14,190 nucleotides of DNA from an uncultured bacterium. Its GTDB lineage: Bacteria > Patescibacteriota > Patescibacteriia > UBA1558 > GWA2-36-10. A model generated the notes under the pieces. The model saw nothing but the letters and a program-made list of their open reading frames with translations. It had not been told where the DNA came from and did no database searches. The stretch covers positions 1-14,190 of the forward strand of contig CALMZN010000011.1 of assembly GCA_937870675.1 (NCBI GenBank). The letters run 5' to 3'. Positions 5,666 to 12,017 of this stretch are shown one piece after another (position 1 is the first letter of the stretch; the number at the start of each line of letters is the position of its first letter). Both the position numbers and the translations under genes were made by a program.

Positions 5666-6201
5666 TTTCTAATCCAGCCATGCTTCAAATCTACACTGGT
5701 GATGGCAAAGGAAAAACTACTGCCGCCTTGGGTTTGGCTATCCGAGCGGCTGGCCAGGGCTTCAAAGTCGGAATAATTTATTTTGATAAAGGCGGAGATT
5801 ATTATGGGGAAAGAAAAATTTTGGACAAATTAAAAAATGAAGGTATAATATACAAAACTTTTGGCTACCCACGCATGCTAGGCAAAAAATTCCGCTTTGA
5901 CAATCTGCCCCAGGACTTGCAAGAGGCCCAAGCCGCTCTCAAACAAGCTCAAGAATGGCTCAAGAATGATTTTGACCTTTTGATCTTAGACGAGATAAAT
6001 ACAACTGTAAAAACCAAGCTCTTAAGCACCGAAGAAATACTAGCTTTAATAAAACAAAGACCAAGGCACTTGGAACTAGTGCTAACTGGTCGCTACTGCC
6101 CACCAGAAGTAATGGAATTGGCCGATCTAATCACTGACATGAGGGCCTCTAAACATTACTTTGATCAAGGCCTAGACGCCCGCAGAGGTATAGAATATTA
6201 A
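5659..6201 (+). CDS. cobO: cob(I)alamin adenosyltransferase (CobA/CobO/BtuR type)
   Basis: The enzyme transfers the 5'-deoxyadenosyl group of ATP to cob(I)alamin, making the adenosylcobalamin needed by the class II reductase encoded upstream. The 180-residue length is typical of the family. The P-loop GDGKGKTT is at residues 14-21, D111-E112 lie in LDEIN, LTGR follows, and the C-terminal signature ADLITDMRASKHYFDQG ends in RRGIEY (family norm KHPFDKG...ARxGIE). No other corrinoid synthesis gene is visible, so a salvage role is inferred. An alternative start is M8 at 5680; neither has an SD. It is the first gene of a tight three-gene run, with gaps of 11 and 2 bp. No cobalamin riboswitch was seen upstream. 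Confidence 0.93.
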   Translation: MSISNPAMLQIYTGDGKGKTTAALGLAIRAAGQGFKVGIIYFDKGGDYYGERKILDKLKNEGIIYKTFGYPRMLGKKFRFDNLPQDLQEAQAALKQAQEWLKNDFDLLILDEINTTVKTKLLSTEEILALIKQRPRHLELVLTGRYCPPEVMELADLITDMRASKHYFDQGLDARRGIEY

Positions 6202-6212
6202 ATAAAAATATT

Positions 6213-6653
6213 ATGAAAAAAAATTTAAAATTTTTAGTACTAGCCCTACTAATAATTGGCGTGATCGGTCTCTGGCAATCCTCGGTCTTACAAACAAAAA
6301 ATAAAGCCCTAGAGCAGACGCATCAGGAACAGGTCAAGCAGACAATAAATATAACTTTTGTTTTTGCTGATGATAAGCAAAACACTATTGACTATCAATT
6401 GCCAGAAAACAACACCAAAAACTTATTTGCCATTACTCAAGAAGTGGCCCAAGATCAAGCCTGGGATATTCAATACAAAGATTATGGAGAAATGGGCTAT
6501 CTGGTGACCAAAATTGATGCATTGGAAAACGGCCAAGACAACAAATACTGGCAATACTTTGTCGATGACCAAATGCCTCAAGTCAGCGCTGATAAATATA
6601 TCCCAAAAAGCGGTGAAAGCATAAAATGGACTTTTGCTGAATCAACCTTCTAG
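6213..6653 (+). CDS. membrane-anchored DUF4430 (transcobalamin-like C-terminal domain) protein
   Basis: This 146-residue protein has a basic start and one hydrophobic segment (about 7-24) with no lipobox cysteine, so it is probably an N-terminal anchor or signal. A short linker (25-45) leads to a domain at about 46-146. Motifs there (KYWQYFVDD at 111-119, then DKYIPKSGESIKWTF) match the pattern of DUF4430. That family is related to the C-terminal beta domain of transcobalamin and intrinsic factor, which closes over bound cobalamin. Lying between the adenosyltransferase and a transporter-like gene, it probably presents corrinoid at the outer face of the membrane; this is inference. Corrinoid-contact residues cannot be assigned from sequence alone. 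It could bind another ligand. Confidence 0.75.
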   Translation: MKKNLKFLVLALLIIGVIGLWQSSVLQTKNKALEQTHQEQVKQTINITFVFADDKQNTIDYQLPENNTKNLFAITQEVAQDQAWDIQYKDYGEMGYLVTKIDALENGQDNKYWQYFVDDQMPQVSADKYIPKSGESIKWTFAESTF

Positions 6654-6655
6654 GT

Positions 6656-7180
6656 ATGCATAAAAATAATCTTCTACTAATATTGATTTTAAGCATCCTA
6701 GCTTTTGCTAGTCGCCTGATTTGGCATGTGCCAAATTTTTCACCCTTGAGTAGCATTATTATATTTTCCGCTTTTTTGGTGACTAACAAAAAAATGGCGC
6801 TATGGCCACTTTTGGCGCTACTGGCCTCCGACCTAGTGCTTGGTTTTTATCACTGGGGCGTCATGCTGGCTGTCTATCTAGCCACAGCTTTGAATATTGT
6901 GATCGGCTACAGCTTGAAAAAAAACTACCGCCTATTAAATATCTTTTCTGCTTCAATTTTTTCCGCTATTAGCTTCTTTGTCATTACCAACCTAGCCGTC
7001 TGGATGATGAGCAACTGGTACACCAAAGATATTAGCGGTTTGCTACTCTGCTTTACGCTAGCTGTGCCGTTTTTCAAAAGCACACTAATTAGCAATATTT
7101 TATACTCCTCGCTCTTGTTCGGCTCCTATGCTTTTGCTCAAGAAAAATTAACCAATGAAAAAATTATAGCTGTTAAATAA
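6656..7180 (+). CDS. DUF6580-like multi-pass membrane protein, candidate corrinoid transporter component
   Basis: The protein has 174 residues and about five or six hydrophobic helices. Early RLIWHVPNFSPLSSI, then LASDLVLGFYHWG, then FFVITNLAVWM, and late GLLLCFTLAVPFFKSTL followed by LLFGSYAF follow the conserved order of the DUF6580 family. The size and topology resemble substrate-binding S components of ECF vitamin transporters, though no EcfA or EcfT gene lies in the window. The start is two bases after the stop of the DUF4430 gene, so the two are probably translated together. Given the adenosyltransferase as first gene, corrinoid is the likeliest substrate; this is inference from context. 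A terminator hairpin follows at 7187-7216. Confidence 0.7.
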   Translation: MHKNNLLLILILSILAFASRLIWHVPNFSPLSSIIIFSAFLVTNKKMALWPLLALLASDLVLGFYHWGVMLAVYLATALNIVIGYSLKKNYRLLNIFSASIFSAISFFVITNLAVWMMSNWYTKDISGLLLCFTLAVPFFKSTLISNILYSSLLFGSYAFAQEKLTNEKIIAVK

Positions 7181-7186
7181 ATAGCA

Positions 7187-7216
7187 AAAAACACTCAAAA
7201 TTATTTAAGTGTTTTT
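7187..7216. terminator. bidirectional terminator between converging genes
   Basis: AAAAACACT (7187-7195) pairs with AGTGTTTTT (7208-7216), with a 12-base loop. A/T runs on both sides allow it to act for the transporter-like gene and for the minus-strand Smr gene, whose last codons form one arm. Confidence 0.7.
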
Positions 7217-7506
7217 AGTTTGACTATAAAAACACCTTGACCACCTTGGGTGTATTTTCCCTCGCTAAAACTTTGAACCAAGGGATGATTGGTCAAAAAA
7301 TCAGCCACCACTGGTTTTACCACTGGACCATTTTTGGAATGTAGACCCGCGCCAGTGATAATACTGACTAATTTGTAGCCACCAGCAACACTGGCCTGTA
7401 TAAAATCATCAGTTAAACCCAAGATCTGCTCATGAGTCAGGGCTCCTAAACCATGAAAATCAAACTCAGCTTGAGGAGTTTGTAAGTGTTTGTATTTGTT
7501 GGCCAT
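7201..7506 (-). CDS. Smr-domain protein
   Basis: This 101-residue protein consists of little more than one Smr domain. DFHGL (16-20) is the first family motif (LDLHG type), and ITGAGLHSKNGP (50-61) is the glycine-rich second motif, followed by a VVADFL helix. Smr domains bind branched DNA or RNA and often nick it; they occur alone or at the end of MutS2. Stand-alone forms may act in RNA or ribosome quality control. The start is ATG at 7506-7504, with no SD and A/T-rich sequence before it. It converges on the corrinoid operon, with overlapping 3' signals, and diverges from pilT. The exact substrate cannot be told from sequence. Confidence 0.85.
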   Translation of the reverse strand: MANKYKHLQTPQAEFDFHGLGALTHEQILGLTDDFIQASVAGGYKLVSIITGAGLHSKNGPVVKPVVADFLTNHPLVQSFSEGKYTQGGQGVFIVKLKTLK

Positions 7507-7583
7507 GAATTAATAATAGCATGAGATTTAAATAAAATATAACTAAATAAAAAACACATTTTACGCTTAGCTAAATATTTTTT

Positions 7584-7600
7584 ATCGAGCTCAGCTCGAT
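7584..7600. terminator. short palindrome with A/T flanks
   Basis: ATCGAGCT and AGCTCGAT flank a single base, with TTTTATTTT after it and AAAAAATATTT on the other strand. It lies in the 160-bp gap between the divergent Smr and pilT genes, where a terminator is not expected. It may be a regulatory palindrome instead. Confidence 0.4.
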
Positions 7601-7619
7601 TTTATTTTGTACTAAAATA

Positions 7620-7628
7620 TGTTATAAT
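7620..7628 (+). promoter_or_regulatory. extended -10 promoter of pilT
   Basis: TGTTATAAT is a TGn-extended perfect -10 element about 38 bp before the pilT ATG. No good -35 is seen at 17-18 bp, which extended -10 promoters do not need. Confidence 0.5.
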
Positions 7629-7666
7629 ATATTCGGTAAAAGAAAAACAAAAATAATTCTATAACA

Positions 7667-8701
7667 ATGAATATCAATAACCTCTTCAAGCTAGCCACCA
7701 AAAACAAGGCCTCTGATTTGCATATCATAGTAGGCAAGCCACCAATCTTGCGCGTAGACGGTGAGCTAAAAATTATTCCTGACATAGAGGTGGTGACTCG
7801 CGAGCTAGCGGAAAAAATGATCTTCGGTATTTTGACCGAACGCCAACAAAAAAAATTCATTGATGAAAGAGAATTGGATGTTTCCTATGAAATTGCCGAG
7901 TATTCACGCTATCGCGTCAACCTACACTACGAAAAAGACAATGTCGGCCTAGTGGCTCGCGTCATCTCCAACCAAATACCCAGCATGGAAGATCTCCAAA
8001 TGCCCGAGATAGTCACTCAGCTGATTCAAAGAACTAGCGGTCTATTTTTAGTGACTGGCCCTACGGGCTGTGGTAAATCAACCACTCTAGCCGCTATGAT
8101 AGAGCGGATCAACCAAACTCGCTCCGCTCACATCGTCACCCTTGAGGATCCAATTGAGTTTGTGCACCAGCCAAAAAAAAGTATTATCAAGCAAAGACAG
8201 TTGGGCACTGATATCTTAAGTTTTGAAGATGCTTTGAAACACGTTCTCAGACAAGACCCCAATGTCATCATGGTTGGCGAAATGCGTGACCTAGAAACCA
8301 TTGCCGCTACTATCACGCTGGCTGAAACCGGCCACTTGGTCTTGGCAACATTGCATACCCATAGCGCCTCTCAGACCATTGATCGTATTATTGATGTCTT
8401 CCCTCCCCACCAGCAATCCCAAGTCCGCCTGCAATTGTCTATTTCCTTGAGCGGTGTCCTGACTCAGCAACTAGTACCAAAAGTAGGTGGCGGACGAGTG
8501 GCTGTCCGCGAAATTTTGATCAATACTCCGGCTATCTCCAACATTATTCGCGAGAATAAAATACCACAAATCAAAAGTGTCATCCAGACCAGTGCTGATG
8601 AGGGCATGTTTAGCATGGAACAAAATATCAAAGAATTACTGAACAATAATTCAATAGACGAAACAACTGCTTTGGCCTATCTTAATCACCATAGTCCTTA
8701 A
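7667..8701 (+). CDS. pilT: type IV pilus retraction ATPase PilT
   Basis: This hexameric cytoplasmic ATPase depolymerises type IV pili. The 344-residue length matches the family. An N-terminal PAS-like domain begins with SDLHI and carries PPILRVDGEL. The RecA-like core has Walker A GPTGCGKSTT (131-140), an Asp-box region (LEDPIEF), Walker B with catalytic E205 in IMVGEMRD (201-208), and the His box TLHTHSASQTIDRIIDVFP starting at about 228. The AIRNLIRE-type motif is represented by AISNIIRENK. All catalytic motifs are intact. The stop codon overlaps the next start (TAATG), coupling it to the cNMP/GAF gene. No other pilus genes lie in the window. Pili in this group are thought to serve attachment to hosts and DNA uptake. 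Confidence 0.95.
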   Translation: MNINNLFKLATKNKASDLHIIVGKPPILRVDGELKIIPDIEVVTRELAEKMIFGILTERQQKKFIDERELDVSYEIAEYSRYRVNLHYEKDNVGLVARVISNQIPSMEDLQMPEIVTQLIQRTSGLFLVTGPTGCGKSTTLAAMIERINQTRSAHIVTLEDPIEFVHQPKKSIIKQRQLGTDILSFEDALKHVLRQDPNVIMVGEMRDLETIAATITLAETGHLVLATLHTHSASQTIDRIIDVFPPHQQSQVRLQLSISLSGVLTQQLVPKVGGGRVAVREILINTPAISNIIRENKIPQIKSVIQTSADEGMFSMEQNIKELLNNNSIDETTALAYLNHHSP

Positions 8702-9651
8702 TGAACAACTTCTGGCAAAACATAGATTTGTTTGAGGGCTTGACTAAGCAGGAATTAAAGTTGCTGGGTGATTTTTTTGTGGAAAAAAAATATAAAAAAG
8801 GCGATTACATATTCCAAGCCAAAAAAATAAACAATAAATTAATAATCATTGCTTCTGGACAGGCCACTCTCGAAGCTACTTTGGAAAATCGTATACAAAA
8901 TTTAGCAATTTTTAGAAACAATGATTTTGTTGGCGAGCTATGTCTATTAAAAGACCATGCTCTTTACCAGCACAGCCTACGAGTCAGCAGTCCGACTTTG
9001 ATGACTTATGAATTATTCAACAAAAACTGGTACACCGTTATCAAAAAAAATAAAGCCCTCAAAGAAAAAGTGCTGAGCAAGCTCACTATGATTTTACACC
9101 AAAGATTGGAGCATGCTGACAACAAACTTGTTGCCTTGTTTGCTATTGGTCAATATTTGACCGGACAAAATGACCTGAAAGCAATCAGCACTTATGTCTT
9201 AAAAACCATTTTGGAAATTATACCTTCTGAGCAAGCTCTGCTCTGCTCTTATTCGCATACCACCGAAAAAATATATATCCACGAAGTAAAAAATTATCCT
9301 TTTTTGAAAAAAAATAATTATTACCCGTTAAAAAATCTGCCCTTATTGCAAGACATTATAAAATCTCCGCGTACAATTATTTTTGACCCAAAAAGTTTGC
9401 CCCAAGCCCCTGTCTTGTGGCCCTTATCCAACAAAAAAAGCATAATCACCCCTATTTTGGCTGGTCAAAAAACTATTGGTTTTATCAGCTTGTCTTGCAA
9501 AGCCAAGGGTCAAGAATATAGTGCTAATAATATTATTTTACTAGAGGCCCTAGCCAACCAACTGGCTGGCTTGATCCAGAACATCCGCTCACAAGAGTGG
9601 GAGGAAGCTGAAAACTCTCTAAAAAGAGAGTATGTTGACCTGCCTTATTAA
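8701..9651 (+). CDS. cNMP-binding-fold plus GAF-domain protein, coupled to pilT
   Basis: The 316-residue protein starts with a cyclic-nucleotide-binding (Crp-like) fold at about 6-125, beginning LFEGLTKQELKLL and carrying GEL (78-80). The phosphate-binding cassette is degenerate: the usual R-[ST]-A is replaced by LRVSSPT, so nucleotide binding is doubtful. Residues about 145-300 look like a GAF domain (LLEALANQLAGLIQNI at its last helix). No DNA-binding helix-turn-helix or output domain was seen, so it is probably not a transcription factor. The one-base overlap with pilT suggests it modulates retraction by protein contact; this is inference. The C-terminus is charged. The domain calls are moderately secure, the ligand unknown. 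Confidence 0.75.
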   Translation: MNNFWQNIDLFEGLTKQELKLLGDFFVEKKYKKGDYIFQAKKINNKLIIIASGQATLEATLENRIQNLAIFRNNDFVGELCLLKDHALYQHSLRVSSPTLMTYELFNKNWYTVIKKNKALKEKVLSKLTMILHQRLEHADNKLVALFAIGQYLTGQNDLKAISTYVLKTILEIIPSEQALLCSYSHTTEKIYIHEVKNYPFLKKNNYYPLKNLPLLQDIIKSPRTIIFDPKSLPQAPVLWPLSNKKSIITPILAGQKTIGFISLSCKAKGQEYSANNIILLEALANQLAGLIQNIRSQEWEEAENSLKREYVDLPY

Positions 9652-9654
9652 GTA

Positions 9655-9683
9655 TTGAAATTTTCTACACGATGTACTATAAT
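9655..9683 (+). promoter_or_regulatory. promoter of the tRNA-Lys/tRNA-Arg unit
   Basis: TTGAAA (9655-9660), a 17-base spacer and a perfect TATAAT (9678-9683) lie just after the preceding gene. Transcription would begin near 9690, about 40 bases before tRNA-Lys. Confidence 0.7.
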
Positions 9684-9694
9684 GCCCGTACCCT

Positions 9695-9716
9695 ATAGCT
9701 TTTATGCTATTTTTTT
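9695..9716 (+). terminator. small hairpin with T-tract inside the tRNA leader
   Basis: ATAGC (9695-9699) pairs with GCTAT (9706-9710), and the T-run continues to 9716. It can end read-through from the pilT operon, but it lies downstream of the tRNA promoter, so it could also attenuate that transcript. The stem is only 5 bp. Confidence 0.4.
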
Positions 9717-9728
9717 ATAATAATATAA

Positions 9729-9804
9729 GCCCTTATAGCTCAGTTGGTAGAGCAGTTGCCTCTTAAGCAAACGGTCGCAGGTTCGAGTCCTGCTGGGGGC
9801 ACCA
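9729..9804 (+). tRNA. tRNA-Lys (CTT)
   Basis: A 76-base cloverleaf: acceptor GCCCTTA pairs with TGGGGGC (two G-T pairs), D stem GCTC/GAGC, anticodon loop CTCTTAA with anticodon CTT, T stem GCAGG/CCTGC with loop TTCGAGT, and encoded CCA. The outermost anticodon-stem pair (G27, A43) is mismatched. It reads AAG. Confidence 0.93.
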
Positions 9805-9830
9805 ATTGTTTATAAGTTACCATATCCAAG

Positions 9831-9905
9831 GCCCCCGTAGTGAAATGGATATCACGCTTGGCTTCGGACCAAGAATTTCGGGTTCGACTCCTGACGAGGG
9901 CACCA
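9831..9905 (+). tRNA. tRNA-Arg (TCG)
   Basis: A 75-base cloverleaf: acceptor GCCCCCG with CGAGGGC (one C-A mismatch at the fifth pair), D stem GTGA/TCAC, anticodon stem CTTGG/CCAAG, loop CTTCGGA with anticodon TCG, T stem TCGGG/CCTGA, and encoded CCA. It lies 26 bp after tRNA-Lys and is probably co-transcribed. Confidence 0.9.
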
Positions 9906-10001
9906 CTCGACTCGTCGTCATTTCATTCCTCCTCGCTCGTGGTTTCAGTTCCTCACTTTGTTCGGAACTTCAACCATTACTCAGGTAAGACGAGGCGAGT
10001 G
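9904..10001. repeat. nested long-range palindrome after tRNA-Arg
   Basis: CACTCGACTCGTC (9904-9916) and GACGAGGCGAGTG (9989-10001) pair at 12 of 13 positions. In the middle, GTTTCAGTTCC pairs with GGAACTTCAAC (9 of 11). The left arm begins inside the CCA end of tRNA-Arg. No gene is visible in this 98-bp stretch. Confidence 0.65.
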
Positions 10002-10022
10002 CCCTGAGCGAAGTCGAAGGGC
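10001..10022. repeat. GCCCTGAGCGAAGTCGAAGGGC repeat
   Basis: This is a 22-bp imperfect palindrome with GCCCT/AGGGC arms. It shares CCTGAGCGA and GTCGAAGGG with the nested repeat at 4281-4345 and is a common intergenic type. Confidence 0.75.
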
Positions 10023-10052
10023 ATGAGACAATAAATAAAATAGATTAATAAT

Positions 10053-10074
10053 CAACCCAGTTGGGTTGTTTTTT
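10053..10074 (+). terminator. terminator of the tRNA-Lys/Arg unit
   Basis: CAACCCA (10053-10059) pairs with TGGGTTG (10062-10068), followed by TTTTTT. It lies immediately before the promoter of the next small gene. Confidence 0.75.
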
Positions 10075-10076
10075 GG

Positions 10077-10105
10077 TTGACAAAGTCATTTCTGCCTGTT
10101 AAATT
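10077..10105 (+). promoter_or_regulatory. promoter of the 52-residue peptide gene
   Basis: TTGACA (10077-10082), a 17-base spacer and TAAATT (10100-10105) form a near-consensus housekeeping promoter. The start would be near 10112, with a leader of about 36 nt. Confidence 0.65.
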
Positions 10106-10147
10106 AAGGATGAAACGTGGTTCTTACAGCCGACGAAAGGAGTGGTC

Positions 10148-10306
10148 ATGAGTGACGATCTTACTGAAAGGCCTAGCAGTTCTGCACAGCCAACTACGCA
10201 ACCAGTCAAATCACCTCCCCCCATCCCCAGTGTTTATGATGAAAATAATGGTCAAAGACCAACCTTTGAAGACCTTAACCATGGGTACTTCCCTATCCCA
10301 GAATGA
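10148..10306 (+). CDS. small proline-rich hydrophilic protein (52 residues)
   Basis: ATG at 10148 is preceded by AAAGGAG (10136-10142), and TGA is at 10304-10306. The 52-residue product is acidic at the start (MSDDLTERPSSS), then rich in Pro, Gln and Thr (QPTTQPVKSPPPIP), and ends DLNHGYFPIPE. It has no membrane segment, no cysteine and probably no stable fold. It is flanked by its own promoter (10077-10105) and terminator (10332-10361), so it looks like a deliberately expressed single gene. The strong SD sets it apart from nearby ordinary genes and links it in style to the microprotein genes at 3929-5580. No family was recognised. Confidence 0.7.
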   Translation: MSDDLTERPSSSAQPTTQPVKSPPPIPSVYDENNGQRPTFEDLNHGYFPIPE

Positions 10307-10331
10307 CTGACGACGAGTGATGCCTTGCCCC

Positions 10332-10361
10332 AGCCAGCGCCCCCAGACGCTGGCTTTTCTT
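10332..10361 (+). terminator. terminator of the 52-residue peptide gene
   Basis: AGCCAGCG (10332-10339) pairs perfectly with CGCTGGCT (10348-10355) around an 8-base loop, followed by TTTTCTT. It stands 25 bp after the stop codon. Confidence 0.85.
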
Positions 10362-10400
10362 AAGCTTTATTTATCCTGATTTTTCTGCTAAAGTATTCAT

Positions 10401-11303
10401 ATGAAAACCACCTACCAAGGCCAACAAAAACAACGCCTAGATATATTCTTGAGCGAACACTGCCCAGACATCAGTCGTAGCCAGATCAAAAAATTTATCC
10501 TCAATGGCCAAGTAAAAGTAAATGGCCAAACACCATCAGTTCATTTTTGGCTCAAAGAAAATGATACTATCAATTATGACTTAAAAAGCCATCGCCTAGA
10601 TGACACTGTTTTAATCGAACCAAAAGTAAAAAAAGAAACCGCTGACTATATCGTGATCGAAAAGCCGAGCGGTTTACTAGTACACCCGACTGACCAAGGA
10701 GAAAAAAATACTCTGATTACTTGGCTACTAAAAAAATACCCCCAAGTAAAAAAAATAGACAAAGATACTTTGCGTCCTGGCTTGGTCCAGCGCTTGGACA
10801 GAGATGTCTCTGGCCTGATGGTCATACCATTGAACAAAAAATTTTTCGAGGAACTAAAAAAACAATTTGTCGAGCGTCAGGTACTCAAAGAATATTTGTG
10901 TTTAGTAAATGGCCGCGTGCTCAATGATACTGGCGAAATAAATTCCAATCTAGCCCGTGATCGACAAACTGGCTTGACCAAAATACAAGCCCCGGGTGAA
11001 GGATTAGAAGCCCACACTATCTATGAAGTAGTGACTAGATACACCAATTGTACCTTGCTCAAAGTCCAAATCAAAACTGGACGCACGCACCAAATTCGCG
11101 CTCACCTCTTCAGTATTGGTCACTCCGTGGTTGGTGATAAACTATACCAAACCAAAGATGTTCGCAAAAAGAAAAAACAAGCAGATGTCCGAATATTTTT
11201 GCATGCGCATCTCTTAAAATTCTTAGGGCCAGACAAAAAAAGCGTACGTACCAGTTCTCCCCTGCCTCAAGAGCTAAAAAATTATCTAAAAGATTTGAAA
11301 TAA
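10401..11303 (+). CDS. rluD: RluA/RluD-family pseudouridine synthase
   Basis: This enzyme isomerises specific uridines in RNA, usually in large-subunit rRNA, to pseudouridine. The 300-residue protein has an N-terminal S4 RNA-binding domain (about 11-60; SRSQIKKFILNGQVKVNG) and the catalytic domain from about 75. The active-site motif reads QRLDRDVSGL, with catalytic D133; the usual His before RLD is Gln here. GRTHQIRAHL and GHSVVGDKLY are the later family motifs. The start at 10401 places the S4 domain correctly and has no SD. The gene is followed four bases later by the kinase gene, suggesting one transcript. The D-subfamily is likely from the S4 domain, but the target uridines cannot be read from sequence. 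Confidence 0.88.
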   Translation: MKTTYQGQQKQRLDIFLSEHCPDISRSQIKKFILNGQVKVNGQTPSVHFWLKENDTINYDLKSHRLDDTVLIEPKVKKETADYIVIEKPSGLLVHPTDQGEKNTLITWLLKKYPQVKKIDKDTLRPGLVQRLDRDVSGLMVIPLNKKFFEELKKQFVERQVLKEYLCLVNGRVLNDTGEINSNLARDRQTGLTKIQAPGEGLEAHTIYEVVTRYTNCTLLKVQIKTGRTHQIRAHLFSIGHSVVGDKLYQTKDVRKKKKQADVRIFLHAHLLKFLGPDKKSVRTSSPLPQELKNYLKDLK

Positions 11304-11307
11304 CACT

Positions 11308-11886
11308 ATGCAACGCATCATAACTATTTCTGGCACACCAGGTAGTGGCAAAAGCACGGTGGCCAAGGCCTTGTGTAAAAAATTCAAAGCCAAGCGCCTT
11401 TATATCGGACAATATATGCGTGAATTAGCTCGTCAAAAAAATATAACCTTGGCTCAGCTGAACACGCTAGCGCAGTCAGACCCACAAATTGATATCAAGG
11501 CCGACAAAGAAACCGCCAAACAAGCTAGAAAATTAGCAAAAAAATATCCCGTGGTAGTGGAAGGAAGAGTTCAATTTCATTTTCTGCCCGAGTCAACAAA
11601 AATATTTATAAAAGCCAATATCAATGAAGCGGCCAAACGCATTTGGAAAGATCTAAAAGATGCCCAAAAAAATAAAGAGCGCAATGAGGCCAAAGTGAAA
11701 AATATTGGCGAACTTAAAAAACAAATATTAATTAGAAAAAAGAGTGAACTTTTGCGCTACAAAAAATATTACCACCTCAATCACTATCTACTGAAACGCT
11801 ACGACTTTGTATTAGACACTAGCCACATCACCGTCCAGCAAGCTATTGATAAAACTATAAATTTTTTGGATAAAAAACCAAAATAA
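11308..11886 (+). CDS. CMP-kinase-like P-loop nucleoside monophosphate kinase
   Basis: This 192-residue cytoplasmic kinase probably phosphorylates CMP/dCMP for nucleotide salvage. The Walker A loop is GTPGSGKST (9-17), preceded by the short MQRIITIS strand as in the archaeal-type cytidylate kinase group. VVVEGR (82-87) matches the second conserved strand. The region 105-150 is very Lys-rich and probably forms the lid, followed by RYKKYYHLNHY. The substrate is inferred from similarity to that group; adenylate-kinase-like alternatives are possible. It follows the pseudouridine synthase gene by four bases and has no SD. The L19 promoter lies 37 bp beyond its stop. Confidence 0.7.
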   Translation: MQRIITISGTPGSGKSTVAKALCKKFKAKRLYIGQYMRELARQKNITLAQLNTLAQSDPQIDIKADKETAKQARKLAKKYPVVVEGRVQFHFLPESTKIFIKANINEAAKRIWKDLKDAQKNKERNEAKVKNIGELKKQILIRKKSELLRYKKYYHLNHYLLKRYDFVLDTSHITVQQAIDKTINFLDKKPK

Positions 11887-11923
11887 AGGGCTAAACACCC
11901 AAAATAAGCCCCGTCTAATTTTA

Positions 11924-11952
11924 TTGACAAAATTCAAATTTTGGGCTAAAAT
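11924..11952 (+). promoter_or_regulatory. promoter of rplS
   Basis: TTGACA (11924-11929), a 17-base spacer and TAAAAT (11947-11952) are near consensus. The start would be near 11959, giving a leader of about 59 nt. Confidence 0.75.
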
Positions 11953-11957
11953 AGCGT

Positions 11958-11998
11958 AGTTATTATTAAAGGAAATAGTAACTTTTTATTGAATAACT
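11958..11998 (+). promoter_or_regulatory. possible L19 leader with alternative hairpins
   Basis: GTTATTATT (11959-11967) can pair with AATAGTAAC (11974-11982). The overlapping AGTTATT (11958-11964) can instead pair with AATAACT (11992-11998). The two folds exclude each other. L19 autoregulatory leaders are known in other bacteria, but similarity to those was not tested. Confidence 0.3.
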
Positions 11999-12017
11999 AA
12001 CTAAATAAAACAAATTT

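Noticed and set aside
10110..10151. Possible 13-residue Arg-rich leader peptide (MKRGSYSRRRKEWS-like) with its stop overlapping the next ATG
   Set aside because: The predicted transcription start (about 10112) falls at or after its ATG, so the codon would probably not be on the transcript.
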